56,877 nt of DNA. Source: an uncultured Mycoplasmatota bacterium (GTDB lineage Bacteria; Bacillota_I; Bacilli_A; RF39; UBA660). Positions 32,464-40,293 of the stretch are shown piece by piece (positions within the stretch are counted from its first letter, which is position 1; each line of letters starts with the position of its first letter). The stretch spans positions 1 to 56,877 of the forward strand of contig USFF01000005.1 in NCBI GenBank assembly GCA_900553835.1, written 5' to 3'. The translations under genes and the position numbers were made by a program. Under the pieces are notes generated by a model. The model was given only the letters and a program-made list of their open reading frames with translations, had not been told where the DNA came from and did no database searches.

Positions 32464-33624
32464 TTATTTAAAAGAGTTATAAACTTTACCATTTTCTAAA
32501 GTATACCCTTTTAAAGATGCAAGTTCACTGACAGTTGTAACTTTATACCCCATTTTTTTTAGAATAGGAAGTACTCTTTTAACTGCCTCAAGAGTAGTTT
32601 CATGTATGTCATGCATAAGAACTATATCTCCATCTTTAATGTTATTTATTATATATGAATATATCCTATCATCATCTTTATAAAGCCAGTCTTTAGTATC
32701 TAAACTCCAAAGTATTATTGGCATGTTTATGTCACTTTTTACTTCTTCATTTAAATTACCATATGGTGGCCTTATAAATTTTATATTTGACCCTGTTATT
32801 TCATTATAAATAATATTAGTTGAATTAATTTCGCTTAGTACACTCTTCTTTGATAAATTATTTAAGTTTTTATGGCTATATGTATGAGAGCCTACTTCCA
32901 TACCTTTATCTGTAAGTTCTTTTATAATGTTTTGACTATATTTCATTCTATTACCAAGTTCAAAAAATGTACCTTTAGCATCATTTTCTAGAAGAGCATC
33001 TACTACATCTATTGTATATTTACTAGGTCCATCATCAAAGGTAAAAGCAACTACTTTATCATATTTAACATTTATTACTTCTTTATAATTTTTACCTTTA
33101 AGAGTAACATACACTTCATATGGAACATCTTTAAAAATATGGTTGTCATAGTATATATTAATTCTATTTTCATTTATTTCTAAACTCATGTTTTTATAGT
33201 TATTACTTTCTATAACTTCGTATATTTTCTTGGAATATTTATTTTGAAACTTTTCAAGAATAATATTTCCAATTATATTTAAATCAATTATTCTATTATT
33301 ATTTATTATTTCAAGTGATTTAATACTTATATTAAAATTCTTATATGAAACTTTATCATCTTCTGTAACCTTAAAAAATATATTTAAAACATCATTATTT
33401 GTATTAAGTTTATATTCTAAAGTAACTTTTGAATTTAAAGAAGTAATATATTCCTTTATTTTATTATCAAGCACTTTATAATTAAAATATGGATATTCTA
33501 TGCTATTAAAAGTTTTAATCTTATAATCATTTAAATCTATTTTCTTAAAATTAATTTTATAAAATAATACATTTATTAAAATGATAATAAAAATTAATAA
33601 AGTAAACTTAATCTTATTTTTCAT
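32464..33624 (-). CDS. Polysaccharide deacetylase, PdaA/PdaC-like
   Basis: Membrane-anchored wall hydrolase. One N-terminal helix (5-24), a beta-rich middle (25-185) resembling the DUF3298 or DUF4163 part of PdaC, then a NodB domain: TFDDGPS (metal Asp), SHTYSHKNL (two metal His), RPPYG, LWSLDTKDW and LMHDIHETT. All catalytic motifs are intact, so it should remove acetyl groups from peptidoglycan sugars, giving lysozyme resistance or spore-cortex-type modification. 386 residues. Confidence 0.92.
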   Translation of the reverse strand: MKNKIKFTLLIFIIILINVLFYKINFKKIDLNDYKIKTFNSIEYPYFNYKVLDNKIKEYITSLNSKVTLEYKLNTNNDVLNIFFKVTEDDKVSYKNFNISIKSLEIINNNRIIDLNIIGNIILEKFQNKYSKKIYEVIESNNYKNMSLEINENRINIYYDNHIFKDVPYEVYVTLKGKNYKEVINVKYDKVVAFTFDDGPSKYTIDVVDALLENDAKGTFFELGNRMKYSQNIIKELTDKGMEVGSHTYSHKNLNNLSKKSVLSEINSTNIIYNEITGSNIKFIRPPYGNLNEEVKSDINMPIILWSLDTKDWLYKDDDRIYSYIINNIKDGDIVLMHDIHETTLEAVKRVLPILKKMGYKVTTVSELASLKGYTLENGKVYNSFK

Positions 33625-33635
33625 AAAACCCCTTA

Positions 33636-33668
33636 ATAAAAAAACCTATTTTGCTTTAGGTTTTTTAG
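33636..33668 (-). terminator. Terminator of mscL
   Basis: Nine-bp stem AAAAACCTA/TAGGTTTTT (33665-33657 and 33648-33640) followed by a T-run on the minus strand. It overlaps the end of mscL. Confidence 0.75.
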
Positions 33669-34053
33669 TTTTCTTTTCTTTTTTTAGTAAATCTCTAATT
33701 TCTTCTAGTACTAGTAGTTCTTCGCTTTTTATTTTTACTTCCTCTTTCTTTTCTTCTTTTTTCTTAAACCTATTAATAAATTTTATGCAAATAAATATGC
33801 AAAATGCAATTATTAAAAAGTCAACTATGTTTTGGATTAGTGCTCCATAGTTAATTTCTGCATTCTTAAAAGTAATTTTAAGTGATGAAAAATCATGCCC
33901 ACCTATAATAATACCAATTATTGGCATCATTAAGTCATTTACAACACTTGAAACTATTTTTGAAAAGGCTGATCCTATAATTACACCAACAGCCATATCA
34001 ATTACATTACCTTTACTAATAAATTCTTTAAATTCTTTTATAAACTTCTTCAT
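33646..34053 (-). CDS. mscL: Large-conductance mechanosensitive channel MscL
   Basis: Pentameric channel that opens on osmotic downshock. N-terminal amphipathic helix FIKEFKEFISKGNVIDMAVGVIIGSAFSKIVSSVVNDLMMPIIGI (TM1), then a short periplasm-equivalent loop and TM2 (LIQNIVDFLIIAFCIFICIKFI) followed by a charged tail. 135 residues, normal. Start overlaps the stop of the lipoprotein gene by one base. Confidence 0.96.
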   Translation of the reverse strand: MKKFIKEFKEFISKGNVIDMAVGVIIGSAFSKIVSSVVNDLMMPIIGIIIGGHDFSSLKITFKNAEINYGALIQNIVDFLIIAFCIFICIKFINRFKKKEEKKEEVKIKSEELLVLEEIRDLLKKEKKTKKPKAK

Positions 34054-34520
34054 TATTCACACACATATCCTTCTTTTACACCATTTTTTAATTCATCCAT
34101 ATTATAACCTGATAGATTTTCTATCTTTTCATTATCAAATATCTTAACTACTTTATATTCTTTATCATTTATCCAAGATGAATTACATTCTTTTAGTCCA
34201 ATTTTTGGGTGGTTAGAACAATCATACCATTTATCATATCTCTCTTTATTTTCAGAAGTTTGATTTTCTTTGTAACTATATAAACGAATTTCTGTATAAC
34301 TAGTTACTTTACTTCCATCATTATCAAAGTCATAAATAATATAGTCGCTAATAGTGTTATATTCTCCTTCTGTTATTTTTTTACATATTAAAGGGTTCGT
34401 ATAATCTTTTTTATCAACTATAGTAGTTTCATTAGTTTCATTTTCATTTTCTTTAACAGGAGTTTTCTCACATCCAACTAAAAGTATTAAAGATAAAAGT
34501 ATAATAAATGTCTTTTTCAT
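34053..34520 (-). CDS. Small lipoprotein, unknown
   Basis: 155 residues with lipobox ILLVGC (Cys17). A Glu/Asn/Thr-rich linker is followed by a compact domain with four cysteines (ICKK, DCSNHP, KECNSS and VCE at the C-terminus) that could form two disulfides. No family recognised. Co-transcribed with mscL. Confidence 0.7.
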   Translation of the reverse strand: MKKTFIILLSLILLVGCEKTPVKENENETNETTIVDKKDYTNPLICKKITEGEYNTISDYIIYDFDNDGSKVTSYTEIRLYSYKENQTSENKERYDKWYDCSNHPKIGLKECNSSWINDKEYKVVKIFDNEKIENLSGYNMDELKNGVKEGYVCE

Positions 34521-34582
34521 TTTTTCATTTCACCTCCTCCTTTACCTCTAATTAGATTTTACAACATGGTTTATTCCTTGTC

Positions 34583-34616
34583 AAACTAAAAAAGCCTTAA
34601 AAGGCTTCTTTAGTTT
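34583..34616 (-). terminator. Terminator of the nuclease gene
   Basis: Extended hairpin AAACTAAAGAAGCC/GGCTTTTTTAGTTT with a T-run, overlapping the last codons of the nuclease. Confidence 0.75.
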
Positions 34617-35365
34617 GTGAAATTATACTCGTAAGTTTTTTCAAATAATAATGATATATTATCTTTTGGTATTTTAAAAACAATATTTTTGTTTTTTTGT
34701 ATTCCCATTTCACTTCCGCTTCTTGATACTCTTCCACATATAAATATGTTTAAATTATCATTTTTAATCAAATTAATAAATGTATCAAGATTTATAAGCT
34801 CATAGAATGCAATTTTATAATACCTGAAATGTAAATCATTATCAATTTTCTTTTTGCTAGCATGGACAATGCAAAGATTAGTTAATTTCACTTTTATTCT
34901 TTCTTTTAAATTGTCTATGTCAATATAAGCTTCACTTTCAATAAGATTTTTTTCTAAATCATATACTGATAAAAATATTTTGCTTTCGTCAGTTTTGACG
35001 TCAAGTTTAAAATAATTATCATTGATTTTAGTCATTTTCTTACAATAAAGTGGGCCTTGAAGTTGATATCTTTCAGCAAAATCTACATCTTTTTTTCCAT
35101 ATTTTAGTAGAAGTCTATTCATCTCATATTCGTTTTTTCCATCAAAGGCATATGAAAATAGACTGATAGGATATCTACTAAATCTACTAGTACATTTAAT
35201 TTCAACATCTTTATAATCAGGAAGAAATTTGCTATCAGCTGTTTTCCCAATTAAATTTTCAAATGTTAAACCAATTGAATTAGTATTATTGTTAACTCCC
35301 TTAACATAACCTTTACTAGCAATTTTTAAAAACCTATGTAATAATTCATTGTTTTCTTTTCTCAT
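34610..35365 (-). CDS. MvaI/BcnI-family restriction endonuclease, orphan
   Basis: 251 residues. The N-terminal part shows the family pattern GLTFENLIGKTADSKFLPDYKDVEIKC: a glutamate in the FEN helix, then the catalytic D and ExK (DYKDVEIK). MvaI and BcnI are monomeric type II enzymes cutting CCWGG and CCSGG; MutH-like mismatch nucleases share this fold. The C-terminal half (CKKMTKINDNYFKLDV ... FINLIKNDNLNIFICGRVSRSGSEMG) would set specificity. No methyltransferase gene is within the window on either side. The gene abuts a tRNA locus, a common insertion place. Confidence 0.75.
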   Translation of the reverse strand: MRKENNELLHRFLKIASKGYVKGVNNNTNSIGLTFENLIGKTADSKFLPDYKDVEIKCTSRFSRYPISLFSYAFDGKNEYEMNRLLLKYGKKDVDFAERYQLQGPLYCKKMTKINDNYFKLDVKTDESKIFLSVYDLEKNLIESEAYIDIDNLKERIKVKLTNLCIVHASKKKIDNDLHFRYYKIAFYELINLDTFINLIKNDNLNIFICGRVSRSGSEMGIQKNKNIVFKIPKDNISLLFEKTYEYNFTN

Positions 35366-35567
35366 AAAACATTATCATTTTATGACCAACAGTGTTGCCC
35401 TAGTCGGGTAATACATATAGTAACATCTTTTAAAAATAAAATCTAGTGTTTTTATTAAAAAACATAAAAGAGTTTAATAAAAATATATAATTTATAAAAA
35501 TAAATTATAAAATTTGATAAAAAGACTTGATTTTTGAATTTATTTATTGTATTATTAAGAAGTCGAT
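35366..35567. other. AT-rich intergenic stretch before the tRNA pair
   Basis: No open frame of note. It contains a short GC-richer patch (GCCCTAGTCGGGTAA, 35398-35412) and a tRNA promoter at 35527-35555 (TTGATT, 17-bp spacer, TATTAT). Otherwise only A/T-rich sequence is seen. Confidence 0.6.
35527..35555 (+). promoter_or_regulatory. Promoter of the tRNA pair
   Basis: TTGATT (35527-35532), 17-bp spacer, TATTAT (35550-35555), 12 bases before the first tRNA base. Confidence 0.65.
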
Positions 35568-35644
35568 GGACCCTTAGCTCAGTTGGTTAGAGCATCCGGC
35601 TCATAACCGGGCGGTCGTAGGTTCGAGTCCTACAGGGTCCACCA
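35568..35644 (+). tRNA. tRNA with CAT anticodon, probably tRNA-Ile2 (lysidine type)
   Basis: Cloverleaf of 77 bases: acceptor GGACCCT/AGGGTCC, D-arm TAGCTCAGTTGGTTAGAGC, anticodon loop CTCATAA, T-arm GTAGGTTCGAGTCCTAC, encoded CCA. CAT occurs in tRNA-Met and in tRNA-Ile2, whose C is modified by TilS to read ATA. The GGACC start and TTAGCTCAGTTGG resemble Bacillus Ile2 more than its Met tRNAs. It is not the initiator (paired 1-72). Confidence 0.85.
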
Positions 35645-35650
35645 CTTAAT

Positions 35651-35735
35651 GCACGCGTGGCGAAATTGGCAGACGCACTAGACTTAGGATCTAGCGGAGA
35701 AATCCATGGGGGTTCAAGTCCCTTCGCGTGCACCA
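35651..35735 (+). tRNA. tRNA-Leu (TAG)
   Basis: 85-base class II tRNA: acceptor GCACGCG/CGCGTGC, anticodon loop CTTAGGA (anticodon TAG, reads CTN codons), a long variable arm (CGGAGAAATCCATGG), T-loop GTTCAAGTC, encoded CCA. Six bases after the preceding tRNA, same transcript. Confidence 0.95.
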
Positions 35736-35747
35736 AGTAGTGAACCC

Positions 35748-35770
35748 AAAAGCCCTAAGGGGCTTTTTTT
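35748..35770 (+). terminator. Terminator of the tRNA pair
   Basis: AAGCCC-TAAG-GGGCTT followed by T7, 13 bases after the leucine tRNA. Confidence 0.9.
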
Positions 35771-35771
35771 A

Positions 35772-35854
35772 CGCCCGGTTATTATTAAGAAGAACTCTTT
35801 ATAAAAGTAGATATCTATATTAACATTAATTTAACTAAAACCAACTGAGCTAAG
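35772..35854 (-). repeat. Inverted fragments of the CAT tRNA
   Basis: GCCCGGTTAT (35773-35782) and AACCAACTGAGCTAAG (35839-35854) are the exact complements of parts of the upstream tRNA, in the order expected for an inverted copy but separated by 56 bases instead of 14. ATTATTAAGAAG also occurs on both sides of the tRNA pair (35551-35562 and 35781-35792). This looks like the decayed edge of an inverted duplication or insertion. The rest of 35771-35927 holds no gene. Confidence 0.6.
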
Positions 35855-35927
35855 ATAAAAATAAATTCAAAAAGAAAGGGCTTACCTTAAAAAGTAAGTC
35901 CTTTTTAATAAAAAAAGATAAACAAAA

Positions 35928-36350
35928 CTATTTATCTTCTAATCTACATAATAAATCAATCTTAAACATTTCCTTCTCTGCATTTGCTTTAGATATCATA
36001 ATACCCTTATAAGCAGTTAATTCTGACTTATGTCCATCCATTAAAATATCTTTAGGCTCAAGACCAGTTAACATAACAGTATTTTGATCTTTATAAACTG
36101 TATAGCTTAATTTAACTTTACCATAAACCTTTACAAATAAACTATCCGTAGGAAGTTGAAGCTCATAACTTTCTGTTTGTTCATGTTTATTTATACTAAC
36201 AAGTTCTCCTAAAAATTCACCTTTTCTTAAACTTGGATAAAAATCAAACATAAGTTTCTTATAAGCCATCATATTGTACTTTTTAAGACTTCTTTCTAAT
36301 TTTTTAAAATTATTTTCATCTAAATAATCTAATAAATATCTACCTTTCAT
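35928..36350 (-). CDS. Unknown soluble protein, 140 residues
   Basis: Starts at ATG 36350 behind GGGGGTTAG. The N-terminal helical part (LDYLDENNFKKLERSLKKYN) is followed by a beta-rich part (SYELQLPTDSLFVKVYGKVKLSYTVYKDQNTVMLTGLEP). No signal or membrane segment and no recognised family. Own consensus promoter; monocistronic. Confidence 0.65.
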   Translation of the reverse strand: MKGRYLLDYLDENNFKKLERSLKKYNMMAYKKLMFDFYPSLRKGEFLGELVSINKHEQTESYELQLPTDSLFVKVYGKVKLSYTVYKDQNTVMLTGLEPKDILMDGHKSELTAYKGIMISKANAEKEMFKIDLLCRLEDK

Positions 36351-36378
36351 AAATATCTAACCCCCATTACTGATTAAA

Positions 36379-36407
36379 ATTATACCATATTAAATACAAA
36401 TTGTCAA
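36379..36407 (-). promoter_or_regulatory. Promoter of the 140-residue protein
   Basis: TTGACA (36407-36402), 17-bp spacer, TATAAT (36384-36379). Confidence 0.8.
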
Positions 36408-36432
36408 CCATTTTGTACTTTTTTAATTACAT

Positions 36433-36615
36433 TTAATTATTTACTTTAACATCATACTTAGATTTTTCTATATTAATTAAGCCATTAATCTCTATAATTC
36501 TTTTCTTAATACCTTTTATCTCTTCAGGATTATTAGTCCTTTTTAAACTTAAATTAAGTAGTTTCTTCTCTCTAACTAACTTACTAATATTCTTATCAAT
36601 TTCTCTATTATCCAT
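36433..36615 (-). CDS. Small coiled-coil protein, unknown
   Basis: 60 residues, highly charged, two helices (DKNISKLVREKKLLNLSLKR and PEEIKGIKKRIIEINGLINIEK) that would form a helical hairpin. Ribosome site GGTGG. No family recognised; possibly a small regulator or partner subunit. Confidence 0.55.
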   Translation of the reverse strand: MDNREIDKNISKLVREKKLLNLSLKRTNNPEEIKGIKKRIIEINGLINIEKSKYDVKVNN

Positions 36616-36698
36616 ACTACCACCAAAATAAAAAGTATAGAAAGAATTAAATAACTTTCTAACTCTTAACTTTTAATATTTTATCACACTTATTCCCA

Positions 36699-38315
36699 CT
36701 ATTCAATAGCGTCCATTATAGATGGAACAATTTGTCCTTTTCTGCTAACTATATTCTTTAAGTATATTCCCTCTTCTACCTTCTTAGAATGAAAAGCTTT
36801 CCTTATTATTTCTTCACTAGTTTTGTCATAGAAAATATAACTACCATTCTTTATAATATCAGTTACTACAAATATGAAATTATTTACATTCATTTGGTTT
36901 TTAATAGTTTCCATTTCACTTAAATAATCATCAACATTCTTTAGAATTTCATCTATATCTAAAGTAAATGCTTGGCTAATAATTAGTTCTATATCCCCGG
37001 ACTTAAATGTTTTACTATCCATTAAAAGTACTTCCCTGTAGTTCATCCCCTCTAAACTTGTTCCTGCTTTAAACATTTCGAGTCCAAATTTTTCTATATT
37101 TAACTTACATATTTTATTAAGTTCTTTTATGGCGATTTTATCCATATTTGTTGTAGTAGGACTTTTAAGAAGTAAAGTATCAGATATAATACCAGCAATC
37201 ATAAGTCCAGCCATAGTTTTATCTATTTTAACATTCTTTTCTTTATACATATTATAAATTATTGTATTAGTACTACCTACAATCATATTTCTAAAGTTAA
37301 TAGGTTCTTTTGTAGTAATAGACCCTAGTTTGTGATGATCTACTATTTCAACTATTTCAGCTTCTTCAAGACCAATCGCACTTTGTTCTATTTCATTATG
37401 ATCAACTAACACTACTTTTCTTTTATTAGAAGAACTAATTTCACTTTTTCTAAGTAAACCTTTACATATCCCATTTTTATCAATAACTGGATAGTTATCT
37501 ATTTGTAAATTCTTACTCCACTCCTTAAAATCATCATAATAATCTTTCTCATGAAGTATATACTCTGCATCCTTATCTATAATTTTCTTTATATAATTAC
37601 TATTTAATATAACTCTTGAAGTCTCAAAAGTATTCATATTAGTCTTAATAATATTTACTTTATTCTTTTTAGCTTCTTTAATATGTTCTTTTTTAGGAAG
37701 ATTTCCTCCTACTATAATTATTAACTTAACTTTTGATTTAATAGCTAAATCAATAATATAATGTCTATCCCCCACTATTAAAATATCTTCGTTAGTAAGT
37801 TCTTTTTGACTTGCAAATGTTTCATGTGCAAAAGCAGCAGCAGAAACCACACCTTTTATTTCATCATCTACTTTAACAACCTTTTCACCCTTTAATGTTT
37901 TTAAAATATTTTCATAACTTGTATAAAGAGTAGTTTCAATTAAACCTAAACTTTTATTTAAAATATCTTTAGAAGTAATAATATTTATAAATTTTTTATT
38001 ATCATCCACGATTGGTACACCTGTTGTATTTCTACTTAACATATAGTTATAAGTATCTTCAACTGAATCATTTTGATTAATAAAATATCCATGCCTATAA
38101 TCTATATCTTTTATCCTAAGTTTAGTATCATTTAAGTATTTAGGTTCATTTACTTTAAAATAATTAAGTACATACTTAGTTTCTTTATTTATATTACCAA
38201 GAGTTCTCTCTTCTGCATTATATCCTTCTTTTCTTTTTAAATTAGCTAAAGTAATTGCCGCGCAGATAGAGTCAGTATCTGGGTTAACATGACCAAACAC
38301 ATATAATTTTTGCAT
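36699..38315 (-). CDS. ppaC: Manganese-dependent inorganic pyrophosphatase with CBS/DRTGG insert
   Basis: Family II PPase hydrolysing PPi. The DHH domain has GHVNPDTDS (Mn ligands), VLVDHNE and IVDHHKLG; the DHHA2 part includes AGIISDTLLLKSPTTT and a C-terminal FIFVVTDII. Between residues about 65 and 300 lie two CBS motifs around a DRTGG domain (VSAAAFAHETFASQ ... ILIVGDRHYIIDLAI), the nucleotide-regulated form known in clostridia: AMP inhibits and ATP or diadenosine polyphosphates activate. 538 residues. Confidence 0.93.
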   Translation of the reverse strand: MQKLYVFGHVNPDTDSICAAITLANLKRKEGYNAEERTLGNINKETKYVLNYFKVNEPKYLNDTKLRIKDIDYRHGYFINQNDSVEDTYNYMLSRNTTGVPIVDDNKKFINIITSKDILNKSLGLIETTLYTSYENILKTLKGEKVVKVDDEIKGVVSAAAFAHETFASQKELTNEDILIVGDRHYIIDLAIKSKVKLIIIVGGNLPKKEHIKEAKKNKVNIIKTNMNTFETSRVILNSNYIKKIIDKDAEYILHEKDYYDDFKEWSKNLQIDNYPVIDKNGICKGLLRKSEISSSNKRKVVLVDHNEIEQSAIGLEEAEIVEIVDHHKLGSITTKEPINFRNMIVGSTNTIIYNMYKEKNVKIDKTMAGLMIAGIISDTLLLKSPTTTNMDKIAIKELNKICKLNIEKFGLEMFKAGTSLEGMNYREVLLMDSKTFKSGDIELIISQAFTLDIDEILKNVDDYLSEMETIKNQMNVNNFIFVVTDIIKNGSYIFYDKTSEEIIRKAFHSKKVEEGIYLKNIVSRKGQIVPSIMDAIE

Positions 38316-38403
38316 AACATCAATCCTTTCAAAATTACCTAATTATTATATAACTAAAATTAAATTTTATCAATCAAAAAAACTTTATCACTAGGATAAA
38401 ATT

Positions 38404-39078
38404 TTACTCTTTAATTTCAAAATAATTACCACTATCTAAATAAAGTATTCCTTTATTAGTACCAAGTTGTTCTTTTATTTTATTATAGTTATTTAAATTT
38501 TTAGCTTTAGTTAAAGTTATATATACAGTATTTTCATCATTCATATAAAGAATAAATCTTTCTTTATCATAATTATTAGGAGAATATTCTATCTCACTTA
38601 TTTTATTTATAATATCTTTATCAAGTAGTTCAAACTTGCTTATAAGTTTATTAAGTACATCCTCTTGTACATAATTTATAAGTATTGGAGCATAAACAGA
38701 TAAATCACTTAATCTAACATTCCCGTCAAGTACATATTCATCTGTACTTCTTATTTTAAAAAGTACTTTATATTCAGCTACATCTATAACTAATTTAGAA
38801 TTTAATTTTTTACTTACTTTAACACTTTTAATTAAAGGAATACTTTCTGTACATTTCTTTATCTTACTTTTAGTAGTCCTAATAAAAGATGGATAATCTT
38901 CTAAAGAGCATTTTTCCATTATCTCTTCATCTGTTACATAACTATTTCCCTTTATAACAATATTTTTAATAGGTATTTTACTAGTAAAAATAATTAAAAA
39001 AACTAAACAAAGTAAAATAATAAGAAATCTAAAAAACTTTTTTAAATTTAATTTTCTTCTTCTTACTTGCTTAGCCAT
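38404..39078 (-). CDS. divIB: Cell division protein FtsQ/DivIB
   Basis: Bitopic divisome protein. A basic cytoplasmic start (KQVRRRKLNLKKF), one helix (FLIILLCLVFLIIFTS), a POTRA domain (IKNIVIKGNSYVTDEEIMEKCSLEDYPSFIRT ... IPLIKSVKVSKKLNSKLVIDVAEYK) and a beta domain ending GILYLDSGNYFEIKE. 224 residues, shorter than Bacillus DivIB (263). Lies 28 bases after murG in a small division and cell-wall unit. Confidence 0.9.
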   Translation of the reverse strand: MAKQVRRRKLNLKKFFRFLIILLCLVFLIIFTSKIPIKNIVIKGNSYVTDEEIMEKCSLEDYPSFIRTTKSKIKKCTESIPLIKSVKVSKKLNSKLVIDVAEYKVLFKIRSTDEYVLDGNVRLSDLSVYAPILINYVQEDVLNKLISKFELLDKDIINKISEIEYSPNNYDKERFILYMNDENTVYITLTKAKNLNNYNKIKEQLGTNKGILYLDSGNYFEIKE

Positions 39079-39106
39079 AATATACTCCTATTCTTATAAA
39101 ATTATA

Positions 39107-40162
39107 TTACTTTTTTTCTATTTCTTCAACTATAATAGTACTAGATTTTAACTTTTTTTCTTTTTTCAAATTATTAATTATTTCTTTTTCATTTTTAAAT
39201 ACATATTCTATAGCCTTATTTAAATTATTTTTATTTAAGTCCTTCTCTTCTAGCAAATAGGCAAGTTTTCTTTCCTTTAAATCAAGTGCATTATAATATT
39301 GATGGTTATTTGCAACATAAGGACTTGGTACTAAAATAGATGGTAAATTTAAACTTAATATCTCACTTATAGTAGAAGCACCTGCCCTTGATATAATTAA
39401 ATCTGTACTTTTCATTAAAGAACTTAAATCATTATAATAAGGGATTATCTTAACACATTTATCTACTTTTAAATCTTTATACTTATCGTAACTAGAATTA
39501 CCAGTTATAAATAAAATTTCATATGTTTCACTCTTAAAATCAAGTAAAAAATCTTTTATTTTAGAGTTAACTGATTCACTTCCAAGACTTCCCATTACAA
39601 TTAAAATTAATTTTTTATTTTTAGATAGTCCTAACTTAGTCTTATCGTGCTTTACACTATTAATTGCTTTTTCACCACATGGATTACCTGAAAAGATAAC
39701 TTTATTACTAAAAGAACTTTCACTTTCTTTAAAAGAAACAAATGTTTCATCTACTATTTTAGACAATATTTTATTAGTTTTTCCAGGAACTTTATTTTGT
39801 TCATGAACAGCACACCTTATTTTATATTTATGTGCAGCCATAAGTACAGGAAAAGTTACATATCCTCCAAAACCAATTACATAATCAGGTTTAAATTCTT
39901 TCATTATTTTCTTACATTTATTATAAGAAGATATTATACACTTGACATTCTTAATATTTCTTTTCATATTAGTTTTAGAAAGCCCATATATTTCTAAGCC
40001 AACGTAGTTAATACCTTTTTCAGGTACTAGTTTACTTTCCATTCTATTTTTAGTGCCAATATAAAGAACTTCATTATCCTTATTTTCTAATATTTTTTCA
40101 ACAACACTTAAAGCTGGATATATGTGTCCTCCAGTTCCACCTGCAGTTACTATTACTTTCAT
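39107..40162 (-). CDS. murG: Lipid II synthase MurG
   Basis: Adds GlcNAc to lipid I on the inner membrane face. Glycine-rich VTAGGTGGHIYPALSV at the N-terminus, GFGGYVTFPVLMAA, HEQNKVPGKTNKIL, and the UDP-GlcNAc-binding ISRAGASTISEILSLNLPSILVPSPYVANNHQYYNA. 351 residues, normal length. First gene of the murG-divIB pair. Confidence 0.97.
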   Translation of the reverse strand: MKVIVTAGGTGGHIYPALSVVEKILENKDNEVLYIGTKNRMESKLVPEKGINYVGLEIYGLSKTNMKRNIKNVKCIISSYNKCKKIMKEFKPDYVIGFGGYVTFPVLMAAHKYKIRCAVHEQNKVPGKTNKILSKIVDETFVSFKESESSFSNKVIFSGNPCGEKAINSVKHDKTKLGLSKNKKLILIVMGSLGSESVNSKIKDFLLDFKSETYEILFITGNSSYDKYKDLKVDKCVKIIPYYNDLSSLMKSTDLIISRAGASTISEILSLNLPSILVPSPYVANNHQYYNALDLKERKLAYLLEEKDLNKNNLNKAIEYVFKNEKEIINNLKKEKKLKSSTIIVEEIEKK

Positions 40163-40293
40163 TAATATTCCTCCATTTAATTATATGTATTTATTTTACC
40201 ACATATTTAATATAATTTCTCTTTAAGTTGTAAACCTATTGTAAATATCTTTTTTGAAATTTAAATGATATAATAACGTAAATGAGGTGCATT

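Noticed and set aside
35568..35644. Initiator tRNA-fMet
   Set aside because: The acceptor end is fully paired (G1-C72) and the anticodon stem lacks the three consecutive G-C pairs of initiators.
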